From assembly GCA_002709405.1 (NCBI GenBank), contig PAQV01000007.1, positions 36,385 through 100,384 on the forward strand: a stretch of DNA of 64,000 nt. Direction: 5' to 3'. Both the position numbers and the translations under genes were made by a program. Origin of the DNA: Paracoccaceae bacterium (GTDB lineage Bacteria > Pseudomonadota > Alphaproteobacteria > Rhodobacterales > Rhodobacteraceae). Positions 19,161-28,342 of the stretch are shown here, one piece after another. Positions within the stretch are counted from its first letter, which is position 1. Each line of letters starts with the position of its first letter. The notes below the pieces were generated by a model, which ran no database searches, was not told the origin of the DNA, and saw only the letters and a list, made by a program, of their open reading frames with translations.

Positions 19161-20138
19161 ATGAAACAGATTTTGCTCGGCGCCGCTCTCGGCGCCCTGG
19201 TCGCTGGTGCGGCCGCCGCGCAGGAGAAAATGCGCATCTCGCTGCAATTGCCCCTGACCAGCCATCTGGGCGAGAACCTGTCGCTGTTCGAAAAGGAAGT
19301 CGAAGAGCGCACCGGCGGGGCCATCGACGTGGAAATTTACGACAGCGCCACGCTGTACAAGGACAAGGAAGTGCCGGCCGCCGTGGGCGCGGGCTCGATC
19401 GAGGCGGGCGTGGCCTCGCTGACGCGCTATGTCGGTGACGCGCCGGTGGTCGACGTGTTCTACATGCCGTTCCTGTTCAATTCCGAGGACAAGGTGCGCG
19501 CGGCCGTGGCCCAGGGCAGCACCGTGCGCGAGACCATCGAAGAGGCCGTGGCCGAGACCGGCGGCCAAATCCTCTACTGGCAGGCCTATGGCGGGGCGAT
19601 CCTGCTGTCGCAGGGCGGCCCGATCACCCGGCCAGAGGACCTGGAAGGCAAGAAGGTCCGGGTCTTCGGCAAGACCCTGGGGGATTTCGTGTCTGCCGCG
19701 GGCGGCGCGCCGACGCTGATTTCCGGGTCCGAACAATACCTGGCCTACCAGCGGGGCACCGTCGACGTGGGCATGACCGGCGTCTCGGGTGTCAAGTCGC
19801 GCAAGCTGTGGGAGGTCATGGACACCATCACCGTGACCAACCATGCCGACATCGAATTCGTCGTGGTCGTCAACACCGAGTGGTGGAACGGCCTGTCCGA
19901 CGAGATCCGCGCCCAGATCACCGAGGCCGCGGCGGTGGCCCAGGAAGACGTGCGCGACCGCATGTCCCAGATCGAGGCTGAGGCCTATGCCGCCGCCGAA
20001 GAGAACGGCATGACCATCGTCAAGTTGACCGACGAGGACCTGGCGGCCTGGAAGGACGTCGTCCAGCCGGTTTACGACAATTACGTCAAGGCGTCGGGCG
20101 AGGCCGGGCAGGCCATTCTCGACAGCGTCGCCGACTGA
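19161..20138 (+). CDS. dctP: TRAP transporter substrate-binding protein (DctP family)
   Basis: 325-residue periplasmic receptor. The start at 19161 follows GGGAGGACATC and gives a clean signal peptide (MKQILLGAALGALVAGAAAAQ). Landmarks of the DctP fold: RISLQLPLTSHLGENLSLFEKEVEERTGG at the N-terminus, SLTRYVGDAPVVDVFYMPFLF, and an R-x-F segment (KVRVFGKTLGDF) near 170 that normally supplies the arginine binding the ligand carboxylate. First gene of a dctP-dctQ-dctM-lyase operon. The ligand is probably a carboxylic acid; which one is not determinable. Confidence 0.95.
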   Translation: MKQILLGAALGALVAGAAAAQEKMRISLQLPLTSHLGENLSLFEKEVEERTGGAIDVEIYDSATLYKDKEVPAAVGAGSIEAGVASLTRYVGDAPVVDVFYMPFLFNSEDKVRAAVAQGSTVRETIEEAVAETGGQILYWQAYGGAILLSQGGPITRPEDLEGKKVRVFGKTLGDFVSAAGGAPTLISGSEQYLAYQRGTVDVGMTGVSGVKSRKLWEVMDTITVTNHADIEFVVVVNTEWWNGLSDEIRAQITEAAAVAQEDVRDRMSQIEAEAYAAAEENGMTIVKLTDEDLAAWKDVVQPVYDNYVKASGEAGQAILDSVAD

Positions 20139-20202
20139 TCCGAACCACCTGATCCAACCACGGCGGGCGGCGTGCTGCCCGCCGGACCTCACAGGCCTTT
20201 CC

Positions 20203-20700
20203 ATGTCCCTGATTTCCCTTGTTTCCCGCCTGGCAGGCCTGCTGGGCGCCGTGCTGCTGGCCGCAACCGGCGCGATGCTGACCTACGAGGTCGTGGCCCG
20301 CTATTTCTTTACCCGGCCGACGATCTGGGCGGCCGAGCTTAGCCAGCTTTGCCTGATCTGGGGCTGCCTGCTGGCCATGGCCTGGGTGCTGCAGATGCGC
20401 CACCACATCACGGTCAACGCCGTGACCGGCCTGTTGCCGAAGGGCGCCCAGCTGGCCTGCGTGGGCTTTGCGCTGGTCTTCGTCCTGGTGTTTTCGCTGA
20501 TCGTGACCTGGTGGGGCTGGGACATCTTCCATGACAGCTGGGTGCGCGGGCGCACCACCGGTTCGATCCTGGACCTGCCGGCCTGGGTGGCCGAGCTGTC
20601 GGTGCCCGTGGGCTTTGCGCTGCTGTCGCTGCAAAGCCTCGTCGAACTGGCCGGGCTGCGCTCTGGCACCACCATCACCCTGGGGAGCAGCCACGAATGA
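20203..20700 (+). CDS. dctQ: TRAP transporter small permease (DctQ family)
   Basis: 165 residues with four predicted membrane helices. Family landmarks are an early helix ending in YEVVARYFFTRPTIWAAELS and a middle segment with MRHHITVNAVTGLLP. It forms the Na+-driven importer with the large permease, which it overlaps by 4 bases. Confidence 0.94.
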   Translation: MSLISLVSRLAGLLGAVLLAATGAMLTYEVVARYFFTRPTIWAAELSQLCLIWGCLLAMAWVLQMRHHITVNAVTGLLPKGAQLACVGFALVFVLVFSLIVTWWGWDIFHDSWVRGRTTGSILDLPAWVAELSVPVGFALLSLQSLVELAGLRSGTTITLGSSHE

Positions 20701-21971
20701 CCGTCATCCTTATTCTCGTGGCGCTCTTCGCGCTGCTTCTGCTGGGCGTGCCGGTGGCCTTTGCCCTGGGCGGGTTGGGCCTGGGCATGCTGCTGCTGGG
20801 CGGCTTTTCGCCCCTGATGGCCCCTCAGGCCATGCTGTCGACGCTGGACGGGTTCATCCTGCTGGCCGTGCCGCTGTTCCTGCTGATGTCCAACGTGCTG
20901 CTGAAGGGCGGGGTGGGGCGCGACCTCTTCGCCGCCGTGCAGGCCTGGGTCGGGCACTGGCCCGGCGGGCTGGCGGTGGCCACGATCCTGTCCTGTGCGC
21001 TGTTCGCCGCGATCTCCGGGTCCTCGGTGGCCACCGCGGCGACCATCGGCACCGTGGCCATCCCCGAGATGATCAGCCGCGGCTATGACAAGCGCTTCGT
21101 CTACGGGCTGCTGGCGGCCGGAGGCACGCTGGGCATCCTGATCCCGCCGTCGATCCCGATGATCGTCTACGGCTTCGTGACCGAGCAATCGGTGATCGCC
21201 CTGTTCCTGGGCGGCATCGCGCCGGGCGCCGTGCTGATCGTGCTGTTTGTCGTGTTCTCCATGCTCTACAGCCGATTTTCCCAGGCCTACACGCCGATGG
21301 CTCCGGCCTCCTGGCCCGAGCGCATCCAGGCCACCAAGCGGGCGCTGCCCTCGCTGGCGCTGGCGCTTCTGGTCATCGTCGGGCTTTACTCCGGGGCCTT
21401 CACGCCCACCGAGGGCGCAGCCGTGGGCTTTGCGGCGGCCGTCGTGATCACGGCGGTCTGGCTGCGCTCTCTCAGCCTGGCCGATTTCTGGGCGGCGGTG
21501 CGCGAAAGTGCGCTGACCACCACGGCGATCCTGCTGATCATCGGGGGGGCCAAGGTCTTTGGCAAGGCCATCGCGCTTTACCGGATCCCGCAGGACGTGT
21601 CGGTGTTCCTGGCCCAGACCTTCGACGGGCCGCTGGGCTTCATCATCGCCGTGTCGGTGGTGCTGGTGCTGATGGGGCTGGTGTTCGAGGCGATGTCGAT
21701 GATCCTGATCATGACGCCGGTCCTGTTACCTTCGGTCATGCGGCTTGGCTTTGACCCGGTCTGGTTCGGCATCTACATGGTGATCATGGTGGAAATCGCG
21801 CTGATCACGCCGCCCGTTGGGCTGAACCTCTATGTCATCCAGTCCGTGGCGAAAACGACGCTGGGGCAGGTGGCCCGGGGGGTCTGGCCCTTCCTTCTGC
21901 TGATGCTTGCGACCGTCGCCGCGCTTTATGTCGTGCCCGACCTCGCGCTTTATATTCCGTTCAAATGGTGA
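20697..21971 (+). CDS. dctM: TRAP transporter large permease (DctM family)
   Basis: 424 residues, about 12 membrane helices. Characteristic motifs: VPLFLLMSNVLLKGGVGRDL, SGSSVATAATIGTVAIPEM, GTLGILIPPSIPMIVYG and ITPPVGLNLYVIQS. Overlaps dctQ by 4 bases (ATGA) and is followed within 5 bases by the lyase-family gene, so the operon continues. Confidence 0.96.
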   Translation: MTVILILVALFALLLLGVPVAFALGGLGLGMLLLGGFSPLMAPQAMLSTLDGFILLAVPLFLLMSNVLLKGGVGRDLFAAVQAWVGHWPGGLAVATILSCALFAAISGSSVATAATIGTVAIPEMISRGYDKRFVYGLLAAGGTLGILIPPSIPMIVYGFVTEQSVIALFLGGIAPGAVLIVLFVVFSMLYSRFSQAYTPMAPASWPERIQATKRALPSLALALLVIVGLYSGAFTPTEGAAVGFAAAVVITAVWLRSLSLADFWAAVRESALTTTAILLIIGGAKVFGKAIALYRIPQDVSVFLAQTFDGPLGFIIAVSVVLVLMGLVFEAMSMILIMTPVLLPSVMRLGFDPVWFGIYMVIMVEIALITPPVGLNLYVIQSVAKTTLGQVARGVWPFLLLMLATVAALYVVPDLALYIPFKW

Positions 21972-21976
21972 GACCC

Positions 21977-22849
21977 ATGACCGTTGCCGACAATCTCCGC
22001 GTCCTGCTGGCGCAGGAGGAGTGCCACACGATGCCCTGCTGTTTCGATGCCCTGTCCGCGAAACTGATCCAGCAGGAGGGCTATCCGCTGACCTTCATGT
22101 CGGGTTTCGCGACCTCGGCGGCCCGGATCGGGGCGCCCGATCTTGGCCTGATGAGCTATTCCGAGGTGCTGGACCAGGCCCGCAACATCACCGATGCCAT
22201 CGATATCCCGCTGATCGGGGATGGCGACACGGGCTATGGCAACGCGATGAACGTGCGCCGGACGGTGGCGGGCTTTGCCAAGGCGGGCTGTGCATCGGTG
22301 ATGATCGAGGACCAGCTGGCGCCCAAGCGCTGCGGCCATACCCCGGGCAAGGCCGTGGTGTCGCGCGAGGAGGCCTTCGACCGGATCCGCGCGGCGGTGG
22401 ACGAACGCACGGCCCTGCGCGAGCAGGGGTTGGACATCCTGATCCTGGCGCGCACCGATGCCCGCCATGATCACGGGCTGGGCGAGGCCATCGAGCGGGC
22501 TGCGCGCTTTGCCGAGCTGGGGGCCGACATCCTGTTCGTCGAGGCGCCGAAGACCGTCGAGGAGATGCGCCAGGTCTGCGACGCGCTGCCGGGGCCGAAG
22601 ATGGCCAATATCGTCGAGGGCGGAGAGACGCCGGACCTGACCAATGCCGAGTTGCGCGACATCGGCTATTCGATCGCGGCTTATCCGCTGTCGCTGATGG
22701 CAGCGGCGATGCAGGCGATGGTGACGACCCTGCGGGCGATGCGCGAGGACCAGCGGCCCGGCCAGATGGATTTCGTGGAACTGCGCCGGCGGATCGGCTT
22801 CAACGATTATTACGAGATGTCAGAGACCTACGCCTCGGCCCGGCGCTGA
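21977..22849 (+). CDS. Isocitrate lyase / PEP mutase superfamily enzyme
   Basis: 290-residue TIM-barrel enzyme of the superfamily that includes 2-methylisocitrate lyase, oxaloacetate decarboxylase and carboxyphosphonoenolpyruvate mutase. Motifs: Mg2+-binding DGDTGYGN near 80; IEDQLAPKRCGHTPGK, the active-site loop with the catalytic Cys typical of the C-C-cleaving members; and LILARTDAR. I use the ATG at 21977; an ATG at 21965 adds four residues. Coupling to the TRAP genes suggests that it acts on the imported carboxylic acid or its product. The exact substrate is unknown. Confidence 0.88.
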   Translation: MTVADNLRVLLAQEECHTMPCCFDALSAKLIQQEGYPLTFMSGFATSAARIGAPDLGLMSYSEVLDQARNITDAIDIPLIGDGDTGYGNAMNVRRTVAGFAKAGCASVMIEDQLAPKRCGHTPGKAVVSREEAFDRIRAAVDERTALREQGLDILILARTDARHDHGLGEAIERAARFAELGADILFVEAPKTVEEMRQVCDALPGPKMANIVEGGETPDLTNAELRDIGYSIAAYPLSLMAAAMQAMVTTLRAMREDQRPGQMDFVELRRRIGFNDYYEMSETYASARR

Positions 22850-22922
22850 CACCAGGGAGAAGACCGGCGGGACACCGGGACGGACGCGCGCCTGCGGCGA
22901 CGCCCCGCCCGCCGTCCCGCAA

Positions 22923-23954
22923 TTAGGCCCCCTCGAACCCTTCGAGCACGTTGACGGTGTTGATGCCGACCGCCTCGATGGCATAGCCGCCCTCCATGCA
23001 GAACACCGTCGGCAGGCCAAGACCCGCGATACGCCGGCCGGCATCGGTGAAATCGGGGCTGTCGAGCTTGAAGAAGCTGATCGGGTCGTCCTTGTAGGCA
23101 TCCACGCCCAGCGACACGACCAGCGCCTCGGCCCCTTGCGCCCGGATCGCGGCAATGGCGGTGTCGAGCGCGTCGCTCCAGACGGAATAGGGGGTTCCCG
23201 GGGCCATCGGCAGGTTCAGCGTGGCGCCTTCGCCCGCTCCGGTCCCGGTTTCGTCGGCAAAGCCCAGGAAATAGGGGAAGGCGTCCTCGGGCGCGCCATG
23301 GAGCGAGGCAAAGAAGACGTCGTCGCGGCCATAGAATATGTCCTGAGTGCCATTGCCGTGGTGAAAGTCGATGTCGAGGATGGCGACCTTTGCGGCCCCC
23401 GAGGCGCGCAGGGCTTCGGCGGCCAGAGCGGCATTGTTGAGGAAGCAATAACCCCCGTACATGTCCGCCGTGGCATGGTGTCCGGGCGGCCGGCACAGGG
23501 CAAAGGCCGCGCGGGCTCCGTCGATCACCGCCGCCGTTGCCGATTGCGCGCAGGCCGCGGACCCGAGCGCGGCCGCCCATGTGCCCCCGGTGATCGCGGT
23601 TTCCGCGGCCAGGCAATAATACCCCACCTTGCCATCGATGTTGCGCGGCGGCCGGCCGGTCTGCATGCGCCGGACCGGGAACGAGGCGGCAATGATCTCG
23701 CCCCTGAACCCTTCGGCAACCCATTGATCCCACGCGGTTTCAAGGAACTCGAGGTAGCCCGGATCGCACAGCGCCGCGATCGCGCCCATGTCCGGAGCCC
23801 CGGGCGCCTGGATGTCCGTCAGCCCGCGCTCCTGCAGCCGGTTGAGGATGTATTCCACCCGGCTGGGCCGCTCGAACGGCGTGACCAGCTCGCCGCCGTT
23901 AAGCTCGCCCTGGGGAAAGTGCAGGCGATGTGTTTCGGAATGGAAGATGCGCAT
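22923..23954 (-). CDS. aphA: Acetylpolyamine amidohydrolase (class II histone deacetylase-like)
   Basis: 343-residue zinc hydrolase, predicted to remove acetyl groups from acetylated polyamines in the cytoplasm. It aligns, from memory, with Mycoplana ramosa acetylpolyamine amidohydrolase over nearly the whole length: GGELVTPFE near 20, FLETAWDQW near 70, GYYCLAAETAI near 111, catalytic CRPPGHHA (His159-His160), ILDIDFHHGNGTQDIFY (Zn ligands Asp196 and His198), and the third ligand Asp285 in SLGVDAYKDDPISFFK. It is convergent with the lyase gene and divergent from the ETR1-like kinase cluster. No polyamine transport or catabolic genes are adjacent. Confidence 0.93.
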   Translation of the reverse strand: MRIFHSETHRLHFPQGELNGGELVTPFERPSRVEYILNRLQERGLTDIQAPGAPDMGAIAALCDPGYLEFLETAWDQWVAEGFRGEIIAASFPVRRMQTGRPPRNIDGKVGYYCLAAETAITGGTWAAALGSAACAQSATAAVIDGARAAFALCRPPGHHATADMYGGYCFLNNAALAAEALRASGAAKVAILDIDFHHGNGTQDIFYGRDDVFFASLHGAPEDAFPYFLGFADETGTGAGEGATLNLPMAPGTPYSVWSDALDTAIAAIRAQGAEALVVSLGVDAYKDDPISFFKLDSPDFTDAGRRIAGLGLPTVFCMEGGYAIEAVGINTVNVLEGFEGA

Positions 23955-24116
23955 GGCTGAGGGATCCGGATGGTCTGAACTGTCCCCGACCTTAGCGGTT
24001 TCGCGGGCGTTGCAAAGCCGGGGCCGCGGGGAAAAACGGGCGGGTTTAACTCTTTACTAAGACAGAGGGCGCAGAGTGCCGGGGCAGGGTGGAGCCACCC
24101 GCCAGGAGGCACCGGG
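23955..24116. promoter_or_regulatory. Divergent promoter region, aphA / ETR1-like kinase cluster
   Basis: 162-base gap between divergent starts. The AT-rich stretch around 24045-24063 (GTTTAACTCTTTACTAA) is the probable promoter for the kinase operon, and AGGAGG at 24103-24108 is its ribosome-binding site. No operator is obvious. Confidence 0.45.
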
Positions 24117-25325
24117 ATGCTGGAGGGTTTGACGGAAATGATCCGCGGGGAAGCGTTCATGCCGCATGGCATGTGCCTGTTGTGGCGGCCGGATCTGCTG
24201 TTTCTTCACGGCGGATCGGACCTGTTCATTGCCCTGGCTTACCTGACCATTCCCCTCGTTATCATGCGGGCGGCCCGTTTAAGGCCGGACCTGATCGACG
24301 CGAAAGTCGCCCGGCTGTTTGCCGTCTTCATCACCGCCTGTGCGCTCAGCCATCTGGCCGGGTTGGCCACGCTGTGGTGGCCCGCCTACGGGATACAGGG
24401 GCTGATCAAGGCCGCGACGGCGGTCGTGTCGGTTTATACGGCGGTTGAACTCGCGCGGTTGTTGCCCAGCGTTCTGACCATGCCGTCTCGCGCGGACCTG
24501 GCGGCCCGTGACACGGCGTTGAACCTGCAACGCATTGATTCCGAACGGGTTCGCGAGGCCAATGAAAAACTGAACGAATTCGCCTACGTGGCCTCGCATG
24601 ACCTGCGCGCTCCGATGCGCGGCATTGCGAACCATGCTCGCTTTCTCGAAGAAGATCACGGTCCCGATCTGCCCCAGGACGCGCGCCGGCGGTTGTCCCG
24701 GATGCAAGAGCTTTGCGTGCAGATGGAACAATTGATTTCCACGCTCCTGCAATATTCGCGGATCTCCCGATCAGAGGCCTGCGAGGACGTGGCCCTAGAA
24801 CCGCTGTTCCTCGGCATCCGCGACCGGCTGGCCGAGACCCTGGCCGAACGCAATGCAGAGATCGTTCTGGATACGCCCTTGCCGGTGATGGCTGGTGATC
24901 CGGCGGGGTTCGAAACGGTTCTGACCAACCTTATTTCCAACGGGCTGACCTACAATAGCTCGGCCGCTCCGCGCGTGCATGTCGGCTTCCTTGACCAGGT
25001 CGAGGTAGACGGCGCGGTGCTGGAAAAGGCGCTTTACGTGCGCGACAACGGGATTGGCATTGCGCCGGATCAGCACGATCTGGTGTTCCGCATGTTCAAG
25101 CGCCTGCACCCGCCCGAGGCCTACGGGCCGGGCACCGGCGCGGGCCTGGCCTTTGTCCGGCGCGTCGTCGAAAGCCAGGGCGGGACGGTCTGCCTGCACT
25201 CGGCGCCGGACGAAGGGTCCACTTTCTACCTGACGTTCCCCGGGCCAAATGCCGCCCCGAACCATGCGGATCGCCCTGTCGACACCGCCGGCGGATACGC
25301 CGGGCCACTGCCGCAGGGGGCCTAG
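24117..25325 (+). CDS. Sensor histidine kinase with ETR1-type (ethylene-receptor-like) membrane domain
   Basis: 402 residues. Residues 20-120 form three membrane helices that match the ethylene-binding domain of plant ETR1 with a constant offset of +10: Asp35, Tyr42, Ile45, Pro46, Ile72, Cys75 and His79 correspond to ETR1 Asp25, Tyr32, Ile35, Pro36, Ile62, Cys65 and His69. Cys65 and His69 are the Cu(I) ligands in ETR1, and the block SDLFIALAYLTIPL is nearly that of the plant protein. There is no GAF domain; a coiled linker leads straight to HisKA (phospho-acceptor His161 in VASHDLRAPMRG) and HATPase (RDNGIGIA, GTGAGLAFVRR). The start is supported by AGGAGG 9 bases upstream. The next kinase starts 1 base after the stop. 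It binds copper and ethylene-like ligands only by inference. Confidence 0.92.
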   Translation: MLEGLTEMIRGEAFMPHGMCLLWRPDLLFLHGGSDLFIALAYLTIPLVIMRAARLRPDLIDAKVARLFAVFITACALSHLAGLATLWWPAYGIQGLIKAATAVVSVYTAVELARLLPSVLTMPSRADLAARDTALNLQRIDSERVREANEKLNEFAYVASHDLRAPMRGIANHARFLEEDHGPDLPQDARRRLSRMQELCVQMEQLISTLLQYSRISRSEACEDVALEPLFLGIRDRLAETLAERNAEIVLDTPLPVMAGDPAGFETVLTNLISNGLTYNSSAAPRVHVGFLDQVEVDGAVLEKALYVRDNGIGIAPDQHDLVFRMFKRLHPPEAYGPGTGAGLAFVRRVVESQGGTVCLHSAPDEGSTFYLTFPGPNAAPNHADRPVDTAGGYAGPLPQGA

Positions 25326-25326
25326 G

Positions 25327-26781
25327 ATGACTGGGCAAACCGATCGCCGAAGGCTTTGGCCTTTGATCGTTTTTACCCTCACGGCCGTAATCTGCGTGCC
25401 TGCCGTGATCGCCCTGGTGGACATGCGCGGGCGCAATCGTGACGACCTTGGGGTGCTGACCCGCGAATTGCCGGAGATGTTGGCGGATTTCGAACTGGCT
25501 ATCGGTTATTCCGGGTTCATCCACGATTTCAAGAACGCGGTCCTGCGCGGGGGCGAGCCGAAATACGCAGCCGAGGCGCGCGATGGCTACGATCAGGCAA
25601 TGCGCACCCTGGCCCGGCTCGACGTGATCGCCCGGGATGTCGGCCTGGACATCGACATGAGCGCGATCCGAGACACGCTGAACGCCTACCGCAGGGCCTT
25701 GCTTGTCGTGGAACACGGCCATCGCCAGGGGTGGTCAGCGGAACAGATCGACGATGCCGTGCGCATCCCGGACGCGGCGGCCATCCTAAACCTGGTTTCC
25801 GCGCACGAGGCGATACAGGCCGCTCTGCTTGATCGGACAGAGCTCCGGCGCAAGGATATGAACGTCCTCTTCGGGCTGGTCTGGATGCTGCTGGTTCTGT
25901 TGCCCGGCTCGGTCATCGTGTTGATGTGGCTGTCGATGACGCAACAGGCGCGTCGGCTGGCCGAGATCCAGGCCCTGAACAAGGGGTTGGATGACAGCAA
26001 CGGGCGATTGCGCCTGACGAACAGTCAACTGCACTCCAGCAACCAGAAGCTCGACGAATTCGCCCATGTGGCGGCCCACGACCTGCAAGCGCCGGTCCGG
26101 GGCATCGCCAACCACATCAACTTCATGGTTGAAGACCACGGTCCCGATATGCCGCCCGCCCTGCAACGCCGGATGCAGCGGGTGCATGACCTGTGCGGCC
26201 AGATTGAAACGTTGATTTCGACCCTGCTGGCCTATTCGCGGATCGACCGCGCGGCCCGCATGGAACAGGTCGACCTGACGCAGATCGTGGCCGACATCCG
26301 GTCTTCCTTGTCCGACCAATTGGCCGCGTGCAACGGGGCCATCGTGATCGACGCCGATCTGCCTCCGGTGCGGGCCAATCCGGCGGATGCCACCACCATC
26401 CTGCGCAACCTCATTCTGAACGGCTTGGCTTACACCCGGGCGGCGCGCCCAGTGGTTCATGTGGGCTATCAGCCGAAAGTCGATGTCGGCGGCGAAACCC
26501 TGGAAGGCGCGATTTACGTGAAGGACAACGGCATCGGCATCGCGCCCGAGTTCCACGACGCCATATTCCGCATGTTCAAACGGCTGAACAGACCAGAGGA
26601 TTTCACACCCGGATCGGGCGCCGGGCTGGCCTTTGTGCGCCGTCTTGTCGAAACCCAGGGCGGCCGGGTGACGGTCGCCTCTGAACCGGGACGGGGCAGC
26701 ATCTTTTACGTGGTCTTCGGTCCGGGCCAGGCCCAGGACGCCCAGATCATCGAACCGGAAAGGACACGCCGCTATGCCTGA
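25327..26781 (+). CDS. Sensor histidine kinase with periplasmic helical sensor domain
   Basis: 484 residues. A signal-anchor helix (about 9-31) and a second helix (about 178-202) bracket a roughly 145-residue, mostly helical periplasmic sensor of unknown ligand. The kinase core (HisKA His251 in VAAHDLQAPVRG; HATPase KDNGIGIA, GSGAGLAFVRR) is clearly a sister of the preceding kinase: both contain GIANH, EDHGPD, a C-x-QIE/QME segment, LISTLL and YSRI at the same spacing. Thus a tandem duplication of the catalytic module carries two unrelated sensors. It starts 1 base after the upstream stop and overlaps the next receiver gene by 8 bases. Confidence 0.93.
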   Translation: MTGQTDRRRLWPLIVFTLTAVICVPAVIALVDMRGRNRDDLGVLTRELPEMLADFELAIGYSGFIHDFKNAVLRGGEPKYAAEARDGYDQAMRTLARLDVIARDVGLDIDMSAIRDTLNAYRRALLVVEHGHRQGWSAEQIDDAVRIPDAAAILNLVSAHEAIQAALLDRTELRRKDMNVLFGLVWMLLVLLPGSVIVLMWLSMTQQARRLAEIQALNKGLDDSNGRLRLTNSQLHSSNQKLDEFAHVAAHDLQAPVRGIANHINFMVEDHGPDMPPALQRRMQRVHDLCGQIETLISTLLAYSRIDRAARMEQVDLTQIVADIRSSLSDQLAACNGAIVIDADLPPVRANPADATTILRNLILNGLAYTRAARPVVHVGYQPKVDVGGETLEGAIYVKDNGIGIAPEFHDAIFRMFKRLNRPEDFTPGSGAGLAFVRRLVETQGGRVTVASEPGRGSIFYVVFGPGQAQDAQIIEPERTRRYA

Positions 26782-27223
26782 CACCGCTCTGGCCCAGGAC
26801 ATCCTTGTCGTCGAAGACAACGACGACGATTTCGAGGCGACCGAACGCGCTCTGGTGCGAAAACACGCCGTCGAAAACCCGATCCGGCGGTTTCGCGACG
26901 GGATGGAGCTTTGGGAATACCTGAACGGCACCGGCCGGTTCGAAGGGGGCGGGGTGCCGGAGTCTCCGGGGCTGGTCCTGCTGGATCTCAACATGCCGGG
27001 GCTCGATGGCCGCCAGCTGCTCTCGCGGCTCAAGAATGACAGCGAATTCAAGCGTATACCGGTGGTGATCATGACCACGTCGGTGGACGAGCGTGATGTG
27101 GAGCTGTGCTACGCCGAAGGCGCCAACACCTATATGCGCAAGCCGGTGTCCTGGGGGGAGTTCACGGACACCATGGCGGAACTTTACGACTACTGGTTCC
27201 GCTACGCGTTGCGTCCAAAATAG
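26774..27223 (+). CDS. Single-domain response regulator (Rcp1-like)
   Basis: 149-residue receiver domain without output domain. The acidic pocket is VVEDNDDD (13-19), the phospho-acceptor Asp71 lies in LLDLNMPGLDG, then TTSVDER and the Lys in MRKPVSW. The long beta3-side insertion and the C-terminal YWFRYAL are typical of the Rcp1 type that partners bacteriophytochrome-class kinases, the class to which both upstream kinases belong. Probably a phosphate shuttle. It overlaps the kinase gene by 8 bases. Confidence 0.93.
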   Translation: MPDTALAQDILVVEDNDDDFEATERALVRKHAVENPIRRFRDGMELWEYLNGTGRFEGGGVPESPGLVLLDLNMPGLDGRQLLSRLKNDSEFKRIPVVIMTTSVDERDVELCYAEGANTYMRKPVSWGEFTDTMAELYDYWFRYALRPK

Positions 27224-27238
27224 CAGGAGGAGACTTGG

Positions 27239-28342
27239 ATGAGGATACTCATCGTGGACGACAGCCCGGACGACAGAGAGGTGCTGCGCCGGGCCGTGGC
27301 AAAGATGCCGGCGCGGGTGGACCAGGTCGACGAGGCCGCGACCGAGGACGAGGCTCTGGATTGGCTGGATCCCGACGCCCGGGACGATGTGATCCTGCTG
27401 GATTATTCCCTGCCGGGCAGTGATGGGCTGGACACCTTGCGCGCCATCCTGATGCTGGCGCCGCAGGCTGCGGTGGTCATGATAACCGGGCAGGGGAACG
27501 AAGAAATCGCGGTGCAGGCCATGCGCTGCGGGGCCCAGGATTATCTGACCAAATCCGTGATCAACCCAGAGAGCCTGAACCGATCGGTCACCAACGCGCT
27601 GGAGCGCTCGGCCATGCAGCGCAAGATCGACGAGCAACAGAAAAACCTGGAAAACTTCGCCCGGATCCTGGTGCACGATCTGCGCGGCCCGCTCAATACG
27701 ATGCGCCGGTCGATCGAGATGCTGTCAGAGGACATGCCCGAACAGGTCTCCGACGATGTGATCGAGATCATGGGGTTCATCGACGATGGCGCCAGGCGGA
27801 TGGATGCCTTGATCCTGTCGTTGCGCGCCTATACCCGGATCGATGCAACCGCGCCGACCATGGGGCCGGTCGATCTGAACATGGTCTTGCAGAATGTGCG
27901 CGACGCGCTGGGCGCCGAGATCGACGTCGCCGGGGCCGAAATCGTCTGCGAATGCGAGTTGCCCTGGGTGTTGGGGGACCCGCCGCAGCTGGAACAATTG
28001 GTGCAAAACCTGGTCTCGAACGCGATCAAGTACAACCGGGCCGAGCGCCCGCGTATCCATGTCTCGGCCGAGCCTGTCGAGGGGGGCTGGCAGATACAGG
28101 TGTCCGACAATGGCATCGGTGTGGATCCGGCGCGCGTCAGGGACATTTTCGAACCCTTCCGCCGCCTGCATTCGGCGCGGGAATATTCCGGCACGGGGCT
28201 GGGGCTTGCGACCTGCCGCAGGATCGCCGAACGCCACGGCGGCCGGATCTGGTGTGACAGCCAGCCAGGGATCGGGTCGACGTTCGTGCTGCATCTGCTG
28301 GCCGCGCAAGACACGGAAGAAAGGATCAGTGAAGCCGGTTGA
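27239..28342 (+). CDS. Receiver-histidine kinase hybrid (REC-HisKA-HATPase)
   Basis: 367 residues, cytoplasmic. An N-terminal receiver (VDDSPDD; phospho-acceptor Asp55 in ILLDYSLPGSDG; DYLTKSV) is followed by a helical linker, HisKA (His146 in LVHDLRGPLN) and HATPase (SDNGIGVD, GTGLGLATCRR). The receiver-first order suggests that it is controlled by an upstream kinase and relays onward, not that it senses a ligand. The ribosome-binding site AGGAGGAGA lies 8 bases before the ATG. The 3' end overlaps the convergent response-regulator gene by 17 bases. Confidence 0.93.
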   Translation: MRILIVDDSPDDREVLRRAVAKMPARVDQVDEAATEDEALDWLDPDARDDVILLDYSLPGSDGLDTLRAILMLAPQAAVVMITGQGNEEIAVQAMRCGAQDYLTKSVINPESLNRSVTNALERSAMQRKIDEQQKNLENFARILVHDLRGPLNTMRRSIEMLSEDMPEQVSDDVIEIMGFIDDGARRMDALILSLRAYTRIDATAPTMGPVDLNMVLQNVRDALGAEIDVAGAEIVCECELPWVLGDPPQLEQLVQNLVSNAIKYNRAERPRIHVSAEPVEGGWQIQVSDNGIGVDPARVRDIFEPFRRLHSAREYSGTGLGLATCRRIAERHGGRIWCDSQPGIGSTFVLHLLAAQDTEERISEAG

